DNA of 64,000 bases from Annulohypoxylon bovei var. microspora (Eukaryota > Ascomycota > Sordariomycetes > Xylariales > Hypoxylaceae): positions 124,001 to 188,000 of the forward strand of contig MU405214.1 in the NCBI GenBank assembly GCA_022836615.1, given 5' to 3'. Both the position numbers and the translations under genes were made by a program. Each line of letters starts with the position of its first letter. Position 1 is the stretch's first letter. Positions 1 through 12,200 of this stretch are shown here, in pieces. The notes beneath the pieces were generated by a model, which searched no databases, had not been told where the DNA came from, and worked only from the letters and a program-made list of their open reading frames with translations.

Positions 1-1450
1 TTTCTGGAATTGACATTGTCTAAAATTTTCGATGTAGCATGCGGGTATGCACAGGACAGATGTGTGGACATGATTAGGCACGTTCGCAGCAATGTCGACA
101 AGTCGATTTTGAGTGCTCAATGGCTCAATGGTCAATGGTCAATGTACACGTCCTGAAATATAGTACATACAGTGATGCGCGTCTCGATGTTACACTTAGA
201 CTGTATGTGGGTGAATAACCGCTTCAGGCCAATGGTATCGGTGTGTACGGACTCCATGAAATAGTGTACGTGTAAGTAGCAAACAACAGGTCGATATCTT
301 CCTTGAAGGGAAACACGAGACACATCAGCTGGTATATAAAAGAAAAATCCTAGAGTTTAGTTTTCTAACTGTAACTAAGCATAACTTGACGTTATTATAT
401 ACCGATTAGAGAAATTTAAGTTAAACTTTTCATCGAGCTATATCTGGTATTAAATATAGTGCTTATTTCTAAGTTTATTTTTACTACATCTCAATATCTA
501 TGTAAGTACATAAATATAAACATTACATTATGTATATATTTTTATGTAAATGTATTACCTAAGTTGGGTAGGTACTTATATGTGAAAATTGAAACAACCC
601 TTAGAACTAACCTTCTCCAATTGGTGCAGCTTAGAATTAGCGTTCATTAATAGGAAAACCATTATTAGCTGTACTTACTTAGGTACTTGGTATTACCTAG
701 CTACACAGAGGTCACAGACTCACAACGCATGTACTTATGGACTCGCACCAAGTACAACTATACCCGCTGTTTAAAAATACCTACCAGTGAAGTTTAGGTG
801 TTGGGTCAGATCCTTACGTGTACACTCCTCATGTATTTTAAGGTACAAGTGATGACTGTTTTCTAGCTAGATGAACAAGCTGTCATTAGGTAGTCATATC
901 GGGGCCTCGGGTCTGGACCAAAGATGGATCGTGTGCGCAGATGCGCTACAAAGTTGTGCTGTCTTTCTTGGCGAAGGCAGTTGCATTTTGTTGCATTTCT
1001 CACCCTCCCCCCCGACGAAAAACCCCTCCGTCGTTTCCTCGATTTCTTTTTCCTGCCTTAAGACTTAACACACTTAACTCGGTTCAGCTTAGTGCGTTTC
1101 TACTTTCTACAAGAAAAGGTAGATCGATCTTTTACACACTCCCATCACACTTCCTAGTCTTCCCGTCTTCCCACCAAGTTTCCCACACACACAAACGCGC
1201 ACGCTGTTGAGACCCGAAATCCACATCCAATCCACACACATCGGTTTCTCTTCAACCACACCCTCGCCCGTTCCATCTGTTTCCCACCCTTGTTTCTCTT
1301 GTTTAAGCCCTGGTGAGCTTGGTGAGCCTTATCATGTTGACCGTGTCGTGATATTTCCACACCCGCCACATTTTCCCCCTACATTACCTTAACGACCTTA
1401 CATATTGTATCTGCCATTACCGGCCAGGGTTGACGGGTTGACATCACATC
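1..1450. other. Intergenic DNA and probable 5' leader of the FAR1-type gene
   Basis: No supportable gene is seen. The first 850 bases are AT-rich and carry a small tandem repeat of CAATGGT near 119-147. From about 1000 onward the plus strand becomes strongly pyrimidine-rich (CCCTCCCCCC, CTTCCCGTCTTCCCACC), which in filamentous fungi usually marks the promoter and transcription start region of the next gene, here the FAR1-type gene at 1613. The short open frames in both directions have no recognisable domains. Confidence 0.5.
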
Positions 1451-1612
1451 GTGCCCATCCTAGCTTCTAGCTTGCTAGTGCTAGGCTCACTGTCGTTGTA
1501 TTCTGGGTCCCCTCTGACATCTTCCTTTCGCCTTTTGTTCATTTTAGTCGATAGCGTTTGTAGTCATTTGTTCCCGATTTCCGCCTCCCGCTTTCCTTTC
1601 CTTCCCTCCGTC

Positions 1613-3470
1613 ATGTCCGCCTTGGGCCAGGCCGGGTCCAATCCCCATACCCATCCGGGCCTGACCTTCCCTCATGTCAACGGACTCAGACGCGGATATC
1701 AATCCTCACATTCGTCTACGCCGCCTAAACCTTCTCCGACGCCGCAGCAACATCAGTCTCCATACCAACCCGCCCAGTATACTCCTCAGCAGCCTCCACA
1801 GACAGCCTATCCGCAACATCTCTTTCAGAGCACTACTCCGTCTCCGGTGCCTAACGTCGTCAGCGTACCGAATCTAACAAATCTACCAAATGGAAACTCG
1901 AGGCATACCCCCGTCCAGGCTGCTCAGCATGCCCAAGTTGCCGTGCAGGCCGTCCGCCAGGTTCAGCATCAACACCAGCACCAGCACCCACATCAACACC
2001 AACATCAACATCAACATCCTCAGCACCAACGCGCTAGCCAGCAACGTCAGATGCAGCCTCAGCCAGGTCCTTCTCCCTCGATGTCATATCTCCAGCAGGC
2101 CATGAATCAGTCTGTCCAATCCGTCCAGCAGGTCCAACAGCAACCGGTACCTCAGCCAGTACCGATTCCGCACACTCAGTCGATGTCTCAACAAGTTCAG
2201 CCTGTCCAGTCGCAACCTATCCAACAGGTCCCGCCACCCCAGCCAGTTCAACCAAACGACAGTAACTTGATATCTCCCAACCCTCCGCATCACCAACCCC
2301 ATCCGCAAGCTCACCAGCAGGCCCACCAACAGGCCCACCAGCAGGCACATCAGCAACCGCATCCTCAAACGCTCCCTCAAGTCCACCAGCAACCTCCGCC
2401 GCCATTGCAGCCTCAGCCAACTCCGCAGCCGCAAAGCCAACCGCCACAAGCTCGGCCCGAACCAAACGTCCCGCCGCCGGAATCCCAACATCATGATGAT
2501 ATGGATTTAGATAGTCAGGCAGATTCAGGAGAAGGGGATAGCCATATTTCGCCTAAGCTCATCGAAGGTACTCCTTTCGTCCCGAGGACACCAATGGGTA
2601 CGATGATGTCTGCTCCTCCGGAGGGAGGCAGTTTTCCTAGTCTTGATGCTGTTCATAAGCACGTGCTGGCGTATTGCACGTCGGTAGGATATGCCGTAGT
2701 TATCGGACGATCGAAGAAGACCGTGCCAGGTCTTAAGAAGGTTCTTTTCGTCTGTGACCGCGCTGGGAAGCCTCCGAGCCGAGTTAGCCCTGAGCATAGG
2801 AAAAGAAAAACATCCTCTCGCAAATGCAATTGCCAGTTCGGGTTCTTCGCTATCGAACAAAGAACGCAATGGACGATTCGTTACCGTCCGGATCAAGCCC
2901 ATCTTCATCATAATCACGGTCCTAGCGAAAGTCCACTTTTACATCCTGCTGCGAGAAAACTAGATAGTGAGATGGTGGCTGCCGTTAAAAATCTTAAGGA
3001 GTCTGGTAAGTTTTGTTCGAGAACCATGGTGAGATATAATATTGACGCTTATAGGTATTGGAGTCACCCAAACTTTGGAGATTTTGCAGCAGCAAAACCC
3101 CCATGTCCCTCTACTTCCTAGGGATATTTATAATGCGCGTGCTGCCATAAATAGAAACCCGCAGAAGGTTGAGGCAGGCATTGCTGAACAGCGACCAGCG
3201 ATATATAGCAAACCTGCTCCGTCTGCCGAGGAACGCATACGATCAGACCTTCGGAGGGAACTTGCTCGAGCCAAGGAAGAATTGGCAAAGGTTAAGGATG
3301 AGAGTAAAAAGGAATTGGACGATTTGAAGGATAAATTACGTGAGAAAGATAAAATCATTGAAAAATTCGAGATGTTCATCGACATATGCAATCAGCGGGT
3401 CATGGTTCAGAGGGAGAGGCTGAACGATACTGGTGAGGGCAACGGTGGAGCAAATGGACCGAACAATTAA
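1613..3470 (+). CDS. FAR1-type zinc-finger putative transcription factor, Q/P/H-rich
   Basis: Two exons, 1613-3005 and 3055-3470, give 602 residues. The 49-nt intron has GTAAGT, a TTGAC branch-like site and TATAG, and phase is kept (one base carried over). Residues 1 to about 300 are low complexity, rich in Gln, Pro and His, with runs such as HQHQHQHPHQHQHQ. Around residues 340-450 lies a FAR1/WRKY-GCM1-like DNA-binding module: VFVCDRAGKPP, then RKCNCQF, then HLHHNHGPS, giving the C..C.C..H.H zinc pattern of this fold. Residues about 520-583 are charged heptads (RRELARAKEELAKVKDES), a probable coiled coil for dimerisation. FAR1 domains bind DNA in plant FHY3/FAR1 and fungal Aft/Rbf1-like regulators. 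Nuclear transcription factor is therefore inferred, and the target is unknown. I chose ATG 1613 because a pyrimidine tract precedes it. The same frame is open back to an ATG at 1451, which would add a hydrophobic 54-residue leader. Confidence 0.8.
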
Positions 3471-6295
3471 AGGGGTGTACGGGATGCATCATTAAAAGGG
3501 TTTCCAAAAAAGACGAGACATGTAAGGACCGGATCTGGTTTATTTAAGGGAAGCATAGGCGTCTTGAGGACTACGACTGGAACTGATGGCATACAATGGG
3601 GTCTGGAGTTTTATTATTATTATAAGGTTGCGGTTTATCCGCGGAGGGATTTAACGGAATATCAACTTCGCATCTGACCTTACGATTAGGCACGGAGAGG
3701 TCTGTTATCTACTGGAAAATGGAAAATATAGACTTGGGGGTTATTTATATCTGGCGGATTCAATGGAATGAATTCTCTGCAAGGATAGTACTGGTATCAG
3801 GACCATGACCTACATTGTAGGATGCGTACCATTTGGACTTTTGGAGCTATAGATGATGTCTCGAGTTAGACATTCTGCAGTTGTAGAACGTAGGACGACA
3901 TTGCCTGTTCTTCCCATCAATAAGCGTGGAGGGAGTGTTGTTGACAGGAACCAAGATTGTAAAATTGCACCTCGCTAGATAAAAGGAGCATCGAGTACAC
4001 GATGTTTAGTCTTAGCAGAATGTCGATAGATTGTCAACTTAAAATAAGCAACCTAGTCAGTTTACTTCATCTTTTGGATAGGTGATCTAATCATTTGTCA
4101 GATCAAAGGGTATTTTAAGAAAATATAGGTACGATCAGATGCTGTTAGGACTGTCAACACTTGTATTTTTAACATCATATTCAATATAACAATGGCTCGC
4201 TGTACTTTAACTTTGGTTTATATGAACACATACTACCATAAGTACATTGATATAAACTGCAATGATACTGAGTACATTTGTATTAAACCTGGGCCATCTC
4301 GTTGAACACTTGCCAACTCATACTGAACCATTGTCTCCGAGGGCTTTACGGTAAAATCAACTCACGATCTCGCATGTCTTATTTTATTAATATAACTTAT
4401 ATTATAGAAGAAACTGTATGTGTAAATGAAGATAGGTATAAGCTACCTCGCTGAAAAAAAAACTTGGATTGTGGGAGCTACGCTTAATAAACTTATGTGT
4501 TTTAACCAGATATCTGCCATGTTAAGGGTAAAGCGCTGTTAAAGATATATACATATAATCAGAATTCGACGATAATAAATCGTCTCAGTAAGAAATATAT
4601 GAGATATCTACCTAGGTTTATTTAGTTGACGAAGAGTTTAACGTCGAAGACGTATAGTCCCCCGAAGCTAGATAATGCCACGTTTAACTAGTTAGGGGTA
4701 AATTCCCAAATTGAGAGATCTGCTTTAGAAAACCATCCTAACACCAATACCTTCAAGGCTACTTGTTAGTCTAGTTTTGTCAATGCTTGAAGAATCCTTT
4801 AGTAACATACTGTAGTCTAGTGATAGACCTCTATAGCACGCATGGTTGGGAACCATAGAAACACTAGGTAGGTGTTGGCACCCAATATACTAGTCCTTTT
4901 TAATTTGACTACCACTTTCTCCCATGTAATGTTGTCACCTCCATCAATAAAGTCCGTAATTCATGAGAGCCAAAATCATGGCGATGTCTTTTCGTAGTGG
5001 CATGTGTGTACCTTTGCCCTGTAGGTCACGACGAGGACGATGAGTTTCGGCCTTTCCCCAAGTCTTTTACGACCCCCTTTTACTATTTCTACCGTCTATT
5101 ATATGATACGTTTATGCGATGCTGTATTCAAAGTAAGTGGCTAGGTACGCAAAGCAAATAATGAAATCGCATGCTCATTACGTAGAGCAGAGGATATGAT
5201 CCACTCCTTTTCTCGCAATACTTCTTTGAAAATGCGGACATAATTATATGCCGGCAAAGAAAACAAAAGAGGTTTTCGGATAGCAGCATGTATCTAAATA
5301 GAAATGAATAAAATGACTAACTCCAACAGATACCGAAATGCCCGAATGGCCAACTACATTATGTAGGTACCTAGAGCAGAATGATTGATCTTAAACCTAT
5401 GTAGGCAGTTTCCATTACATTTTGTGTGGAAGCTAACCCTGAATTACCTGTATCTTGACAAGTTCCCCCGCGACTACGATGTTGTACTAGAAAGAACTAA
5501 ATCTTTAGGTTTACAGTTGTACGTTAATAGTGGAGAATAGTTAAAGACGGTGAACTGAATAACTTAGGGTTTGAGAACGTGTTGTATCTACAACAGCTGA
5601 CCATAATCCGATACTGAATACTATTTTTTTTTGTAGTTGGCTGAGGATAATCATGCAAAACATAATGTCTGGAACTGATGAAACAGGGGAGGCACTCATA
5701 AAAGAATTTCAGGGTTGATGAGAAAGACAATTGGATTGGAAGTTGGGATAAATGCGTCAGGGGTTCTAAGAACACATTTAGGTGGCCCAAGCACCTCTAG
5801 CATGTGGGTACGTAGCATAAGTGGACCACTTGTCGTGGCATTCCGTCGTTAGCCCCACGCTAGGTTGACAATATGGCCAATTAGAAGCCGTAGTGATTAG
5901 ATATGGAAATTATCCCCACATGTATTCTGCATTAGAATCTGGCAGTCGCGACCCCGTTGGCGTCCTTCGCGTAAAATGACTGATGACTGGTAACTGGAAC
6001 CTAAGAACTTCAAAAAAGTTATCCCTTCTTTTTGTACTGTGTATTACCATCACCCCAAATAAACACATCGTCGATACAGGTCGGGAAACACGCCGTGGCA
6101 AAGAATCCTATACGGTTCTCACGTTCATTTTCGCCTTTGTTCTTTTTACTACATTCTATCTAATCCGCATACACATTTGTATAATTGCTGCTGGGAGCTC
6201 GTGCTTCTCCTGAAATCCGATACCATTCCTTACTATTCCGAGAGATGCGACCGAACCTGTAGATTTTGATCAAGCCTTCAAGTATTATCGCCACG
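3471..6295. other. Long AT-rich intergenic region
   Basis: About 2.8 kb lie between the FAR1-type gene and the dynein gene. No open frame here shows a domain, codon bias or convincing splice structure. The stretch is AT-rich. It contains one perfect copy of the palindrome TAGGTACCTA at 5364-5373, which recurs in other intergenic regions of this window. The last 300 bases would hold the dynein promoter and leader. Confidence 0.5.
5364..5373. repeat. TAGGTACCTA palindrome, copy 1
   Basis: Perfect 10-bp palindrome in intergenic DNA. Further perfect copies are at 20539, 35062, 47400 and 60719, none in a coding exon. Confidence 0.7.
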
Positions 6296-9200
6296 ATGGA
6301 GGCCGTGGCTTCTCCTTTGGGCCTGCAAGGTCCTACTACGAATGGCATATCGCCTTCGTCATTTATCACCATCGATCCAGCTTTGGTGGTAGACTATCTG
6401 GCCTCCGTGGTCACTATTGCTCTCGGAGCTACTCGCGATGAGCTCGAGCGTTCCGACAACATCCTCTCAAAAGACAACTACACCGACACCGTACAGCGAT
6501 GCAGCCGCTTTGCGACCGATGCCCAGGTTGCTCTGTACGTTCAGAAGGATGCCAAGCCATCGGACGACATACCAGATGGCCCGGTCGATAATGGTATGTA
6601 GCCACCGCGACAAGTCACCCTCGGGGAATAATTATACTAATATCTAATTCCCAGTTCCTATGTCGTACACATACACAATAACATCCGAGATATCTTCTTC
6701 GCCGACGACGATAGCCTATCTTGCACTGCTCAAACGTCCTCAAGCGATCGACCCGTCGCTGCCGTTAACCTCACAAATTCAGATACAAACGCTGCCTGGT
6801 ACTGCCTCACTTGCCAATCTTGTTAGTGAACAAGGTCCGACTGCTTCTCCTTTCGAGATACTTCATTCTATTCTTCACAATGCGCTGGCGCCATACTTCG
6901 ATGCCAACACCAAGACTTCCCAAGCTGCAAATGGGGCTAGGAATCGAGCAGACGTGGATGCGAAGACGGGCATTCCTGTAACGAAGAAGCGCATGACGGA
7001 GCTCGAGCTGAGTTTACTTCACCTCCAACAAAATGTTGAGATTCCCGAGCTGTCTCTTTCGTTTCATCCAGTTGTCCAGGGTGCGTTGGAGGACGCTGGC
7101 ACACGCAACACGCGACCTAGTACCGACTTGATACCCCCTCACCTTCTTTCCGACAGCACTTTTATGAACAACTTGCAATCAACAGTAAATAGTTGGATTA
7201 AATCAATACAGACTATCACGAAGCTCACTCGAGACCCCGTAACGAGAACGGCGACACAGGAGATTAACTTCTGGTTGTCTATGGAATCTGCGCTGGAGGG
7301 AATCGAGACTCAGCTCAGGAGTGAAGGAGTCATGCTAACTTTGGAGATCCTGAAGCATGCGAAGCGTTTCCAGGCCACTGTCAGTTTCACCGCCGATACG
7401 GGTCTGAAGGAGGCAATGGAAATGGTGCAGAAGTACAACCAGCTTATGCGAGATTTCCCTCTCGATGAATTGCTCTCTGCAACCTCGTTGCCCAAGATCC
7501 AGGACGCCATTGGCCAAATCTTCAGCCATATGAACAAGAAGATGAGGTTTAGCAATTATCCTATAGCACGGACTCTGCATTTGGTCGAAGCTATTTCGGC
7601 GGATCTTGAAGAGGTTATGCACCGTCTTCTTCCAGGCTCGGAATTGGTTGACCTTGATTATAAGGATTTCAAAAGCCTTATGACTACTGCCGATGAGATC
7701 TTCAAGTCTTGGGACGCCCAGATCAAAGACTTCACCAACATCGCTCGAGAGACAACGCGTAGAAGACAGGAGAGGTTTATCCCTATCAAAGTCAACCCGA
7801 AGCATAGTGAGCTTCAGGCTCGACTGAAGTATATCGATACCTTCCGTGACAATCATGAGCAATTGCAAAGGACTATCGTTAATGTCCTCGGCCCGAAATC
7901 AACCGTCAATGGCCTCACCGAAGAAACGACGAGCAACGGTGTCGCTCTTGTCGAGGAGATGGGCGATGTAGACGCCGTTGAAGAAGTTCAGCAAGCTTGG
8001 GAAGCATTGAAGCATGTTGATCTACTCGATGTTTCTCCTGAAGGCACTCAACGATGGGTCAAAGCGGAGAATACTTATAATGAGCGAACCTCTCGAGTAG
8101 AGAATTCGATTATCGCCAGGCTACGTGATCGCCTTGCGACAGCAAAGAACGCGAACGAGATGTTCCGTGTTTTCTCCCAGTTCAACGCCCTCTTCGTCCG
8201 ACCCAAGATTCGAGGTGCCATTGCTGAGTATCAGAACCAACTCATTGACAATGTGAAGCAAGCTATCTCGGGGCTCCACGAGCGTTTCAAGCAGCAGTAT
8301 GGCCACTCTGAGGCTCACGCCATGGCCCAACTTCATGACCTGCCCCCTGTCTCTGGCGCCATCATTTGGGCCCGTCAGATTGAGCGACAGCTTGACAACT
8401 ACATGAAGAAAGTGGAGGATATTTTGGGTTCCGATTGGGCTCTTCACACCGAAGGTCAGAAACTACAGACTGAGAGCGAATTGTTCAGGAAGAAACTCAA
8501 TACACAAACCATATACAAAGCCTGGATCGAGGACGTTCAGCGCAAACAGATCTCAATAGCCGGTAGGCTCTTTAACATCAACAAGGTTAGGGCCGCCAAC
8601 AACGCGCTCGATCTCTCGGTGAACTTCGATGCGCAGATAATCGCACTATTCAAGGAGACTCGTAATCTAGGCTGGCAAAATTTCAATGTACCTCATGCGG
8701 TGAACAATATCGCAAAGGACGCCAAAAGAGTGTATCCGTATGCCGTGAGTTTGATGGAAAGCGTGAGGACCTTTGCGCAGACAACCAGGCAAATATCAGA
8801 ACTACCCGAAGTCTCCATTCTGCTAAGTGGCTACCAGAACGATGTCCACGTCCTTGTTGCGAAGGGCATACCTCTGAAATGGGAGACATTTGTCAACACA
8901 TGGGAATCATACCAGAAGCCGTCTCTCGCTAATGGCAGTCTCGATCATACAATGGGTCGTAATGGTGAGACTAAGCACGTCTTGTTCGTCCGAGATTTTG
9001 CTGCAGCTGCTTCCCTCCTCCAGGCGAAGACCGTCACTCTCGCAAATATTCATTTGAACGTCCAAAAAGCCCTGGCAGAATTAGCAACTTGCCCTTACGA
9101 GGCGTCAGAGTTCGAAGCGCGCCTACAAACGATCCAGGCGGCTGTTGATCAACTGAACCTGGAACAATACGTGAATCTTGGCTTCTGGGTGGAGAGGATG

Positions 9201-12200
9201 AATGAACGGATCAAGTTGACTTTGCTCACTCGCCTTCAGCATGCGGTTTCGGCGTGGATCGAGGCGTTCGAAGATGACACACCGATAGATCGAATTGAGA
9301 TGAATCGAAGAAAGCAGTTAGCTCCATCGGGAGAACCTCTCAAGTCAGACGCACCTCTCATGAAACACTTGATTCATGAAATCACAATGAGGAATCAGGT
9401 CATTTACCTGGACCCGCCTCTGGAGTTTGCGAGAGCGAGTTGGTTCTTGCATTTGCATAACTGGATAGGCATCGTCTGCAATCTCCCAAAGATCAAGGCT
9501 TCCAGATACCAAATGAGCTTAACATTAAGCACTGTCGTTCATGAAGAAGCCCGCTTTAATGACCTTCCTAGTGACTGCACCGATATACTTGGTAGAGTCT
9601 ATTCTTCGGTCGAGAAGAAGCTGCAAGGTATCGGTGAATATGTCGACAAATGGTTACAGTTCCAGTCTCTTTGGGACTTGCAATCTGAACAAGTGTATGA
9701 ACTTCTGGGTGATGAACTCTCTAAATGGCTGCAGTTGCTACAAGAAATTCGAAAGTCTCGTGCTACATTCGACACTACTGAAGTCAGCCGTTCATTCGGG
9801 CATATTACTATTGACTATGAACAAGTGCAGATGAAGGTCAATTCTAAGTATGATCAGTGGCAGCAGGAGATTCTGGTGAAATTCGCTAGCCGGCTTGGTA
9901 ATCGTATGCGGGAAGTCAATGCCGAGATTGAAAAGGCTCGGAGAGACCTGGAGGGACAGAGCCTTGAAGCGACTTCGACTGCGATGGCGGTCCAATTTAT
10001 CACAATCGTTCAGAGCTGCAAGCGTAAAGTCAAGGCATGGGCTCCTGAGGTTGAGACCTTCCGCCAAGGCCAATCCACCCTCGTCCGAAACCGATACAAC
10101 TTTCCGAACGACTGGGTGGATGTTCAACAGGTTGATTCGACATGGGAGGCTCTTAACGAACTTCTGAATAGGAAAGCAAAGATTGTCCAAGATCAGACCG
10201 ATGCTCTGAAGGCCAAGATCGTCGCAGAGGATAGAGTTGTAATAGACAAGATAACTGAGATCGCCACGCAGTGGAACGACGAGAAGCCCGTTTCAGGGAC
10301 GATTGCCCCTGACGTTGCCTCTGCGACCCTCGCCTCTTTCGAAGCTCGCATCACGAAGTTGCAAGAAGAATTCGACATGGTGTCCAAAGCTAAGGAAGCG
10401 CTTGATCTCCCCGCGAGCCCCGAGTCTTCTCTTTCAACCATCTTGGAAGAGGTCCACGACTTTAAATCTGTATGGGCTGCTCTATCAACTATCTGGAAAA
10501 GCTTGAACGAACTTCGGGAAACTTTATGGGGAAGTGTTCAGCCCAGAAAGATCCGAAGCAGCATTGATAGCCTGATCAAGATGACGAAGGAAATGCCAAG
10601 CAGGATGCGACAATATGCTGCATTTGAGCATATCCAGAATATCCTCCGCCAGCTTCTAAAAGTGAACAGTCTCCTAAGTGACTTAAAGTCAGAAGCTATC
10701 CGAGATCGACATTGGTCCAAGATCTGGAAAGATATTAAGCCTGGGCGGCGATACTCCCCCGTCTCTATGACGCTTGGAGACGTCTGGGATCTCAACCTCG
10801 TCTCAACCGAGGTTATTGTCAGAGACATCATCACCCAAGCTCAGGGTGAGATGGCGCTAGAGGAATTCTTGAAGCAAGTGAAGGAGACCTGGAACAATTA
10901 TCAACTGGATCTTGTGCCGTATCAGAACAAGTGCCGTCTTATCCGTGGCTGGGACGATCTTTTTGCTAAGTGTAGCGAGAATTTGAACTCCCTACAGGCG
11001 ATGAAGCATTCGCCTTATTACAAAGAGTTCGAAGAGGAAGCGTCGTCTTGGGAGGATAAGCTGAACCGTGTCCATGTACTATTCGATGTCTGGATCGATG
11101 TCCAGCGCCAATGGGTATACTTGGAAGGCGTCTTCACTGGAAATGCAGACATCAAGCATCTCCTGCCAATCGAGTCGTCCAGATTTCAGAACATCAACAG
11201 CGAGTTCATGACTGTAATGAAGAAAGTTTACAAACAGCCCATGGTGATGGATGTTCTAGGCATCACTGGCGTACAGAAATCTCTAGAACGCCTTGCCGAA
11301 TTACTCAACAAGATACAGAAGGCGCTCGGTGAATATCTCGAGAAGGAGAGAGTATCATTCCCTCGTTTCTATTTTGTTGGTGACGAGGACCTTCTGGAAA
11401 TGATCGGTAATAGCAACGACACTTTACGTATTGCTAAACATTTCAAGAAGATGTTCGCTGGTCTAACCGGACTTATTATGGACGACGAAACGATCATTTC
11501 GGGCTTCACTTCCAAAGAAGGCGAAGTTGTGCGGCTCAAGAAAGAAATCTCGCTAGCAAAGGTTCCAAAGATCAATGATTGGCTAGCTTTACTCGAGAAC
11601 GGTATGAAAGTCACCCTGGCCGAACTACTTGCCGAAGCTGTCGAGGCATACACGCCCATATTTGAATCGGGCGAGATCAGCCAGAACGCCCTAAACGAGT
11701 TCATGAGCGCCTTCCCCAGCCAGATTGTGGTGTTAGCTACTCAAGTGGCTTGGACTACAGCTGTTGAGCGGGCATTAAATGACGGTGGCAAGACGTTGCA
11801 ATCTCTCTTTGAGCGTGAGGTCCAGGTTCTCAGACTTCTCGCGGAGACTGTTCTTGGCGACTTGGAAGTGATACAAAGAAAGAAATGCGAAGCTCTTATC
11901 ACGGAATGTGTCCATCAACGAGACGTAATCGAAAAGTTGGTGAAGCTCAACGCCACCACCCCCACGCATTACATGTGGCTGCTGCAAATGCGATACATGT
12001 ATGCACCCGAGGGAGATTACTTAGACCGTCTCCATATTAAGATGGCAAACGCGAAACTTAACTATGGTTTTGAATACCTCGGTGTTCCCGACAGGCTGGT
12101 CCGAACTCCTCTCACAGATCGCTGTTTTGGAACTCTTACCCAAGCTCTCTGCCAACGACTTGGTGGCTCTCCCTATGGACCTGCTGGTACTGGAAAGACG

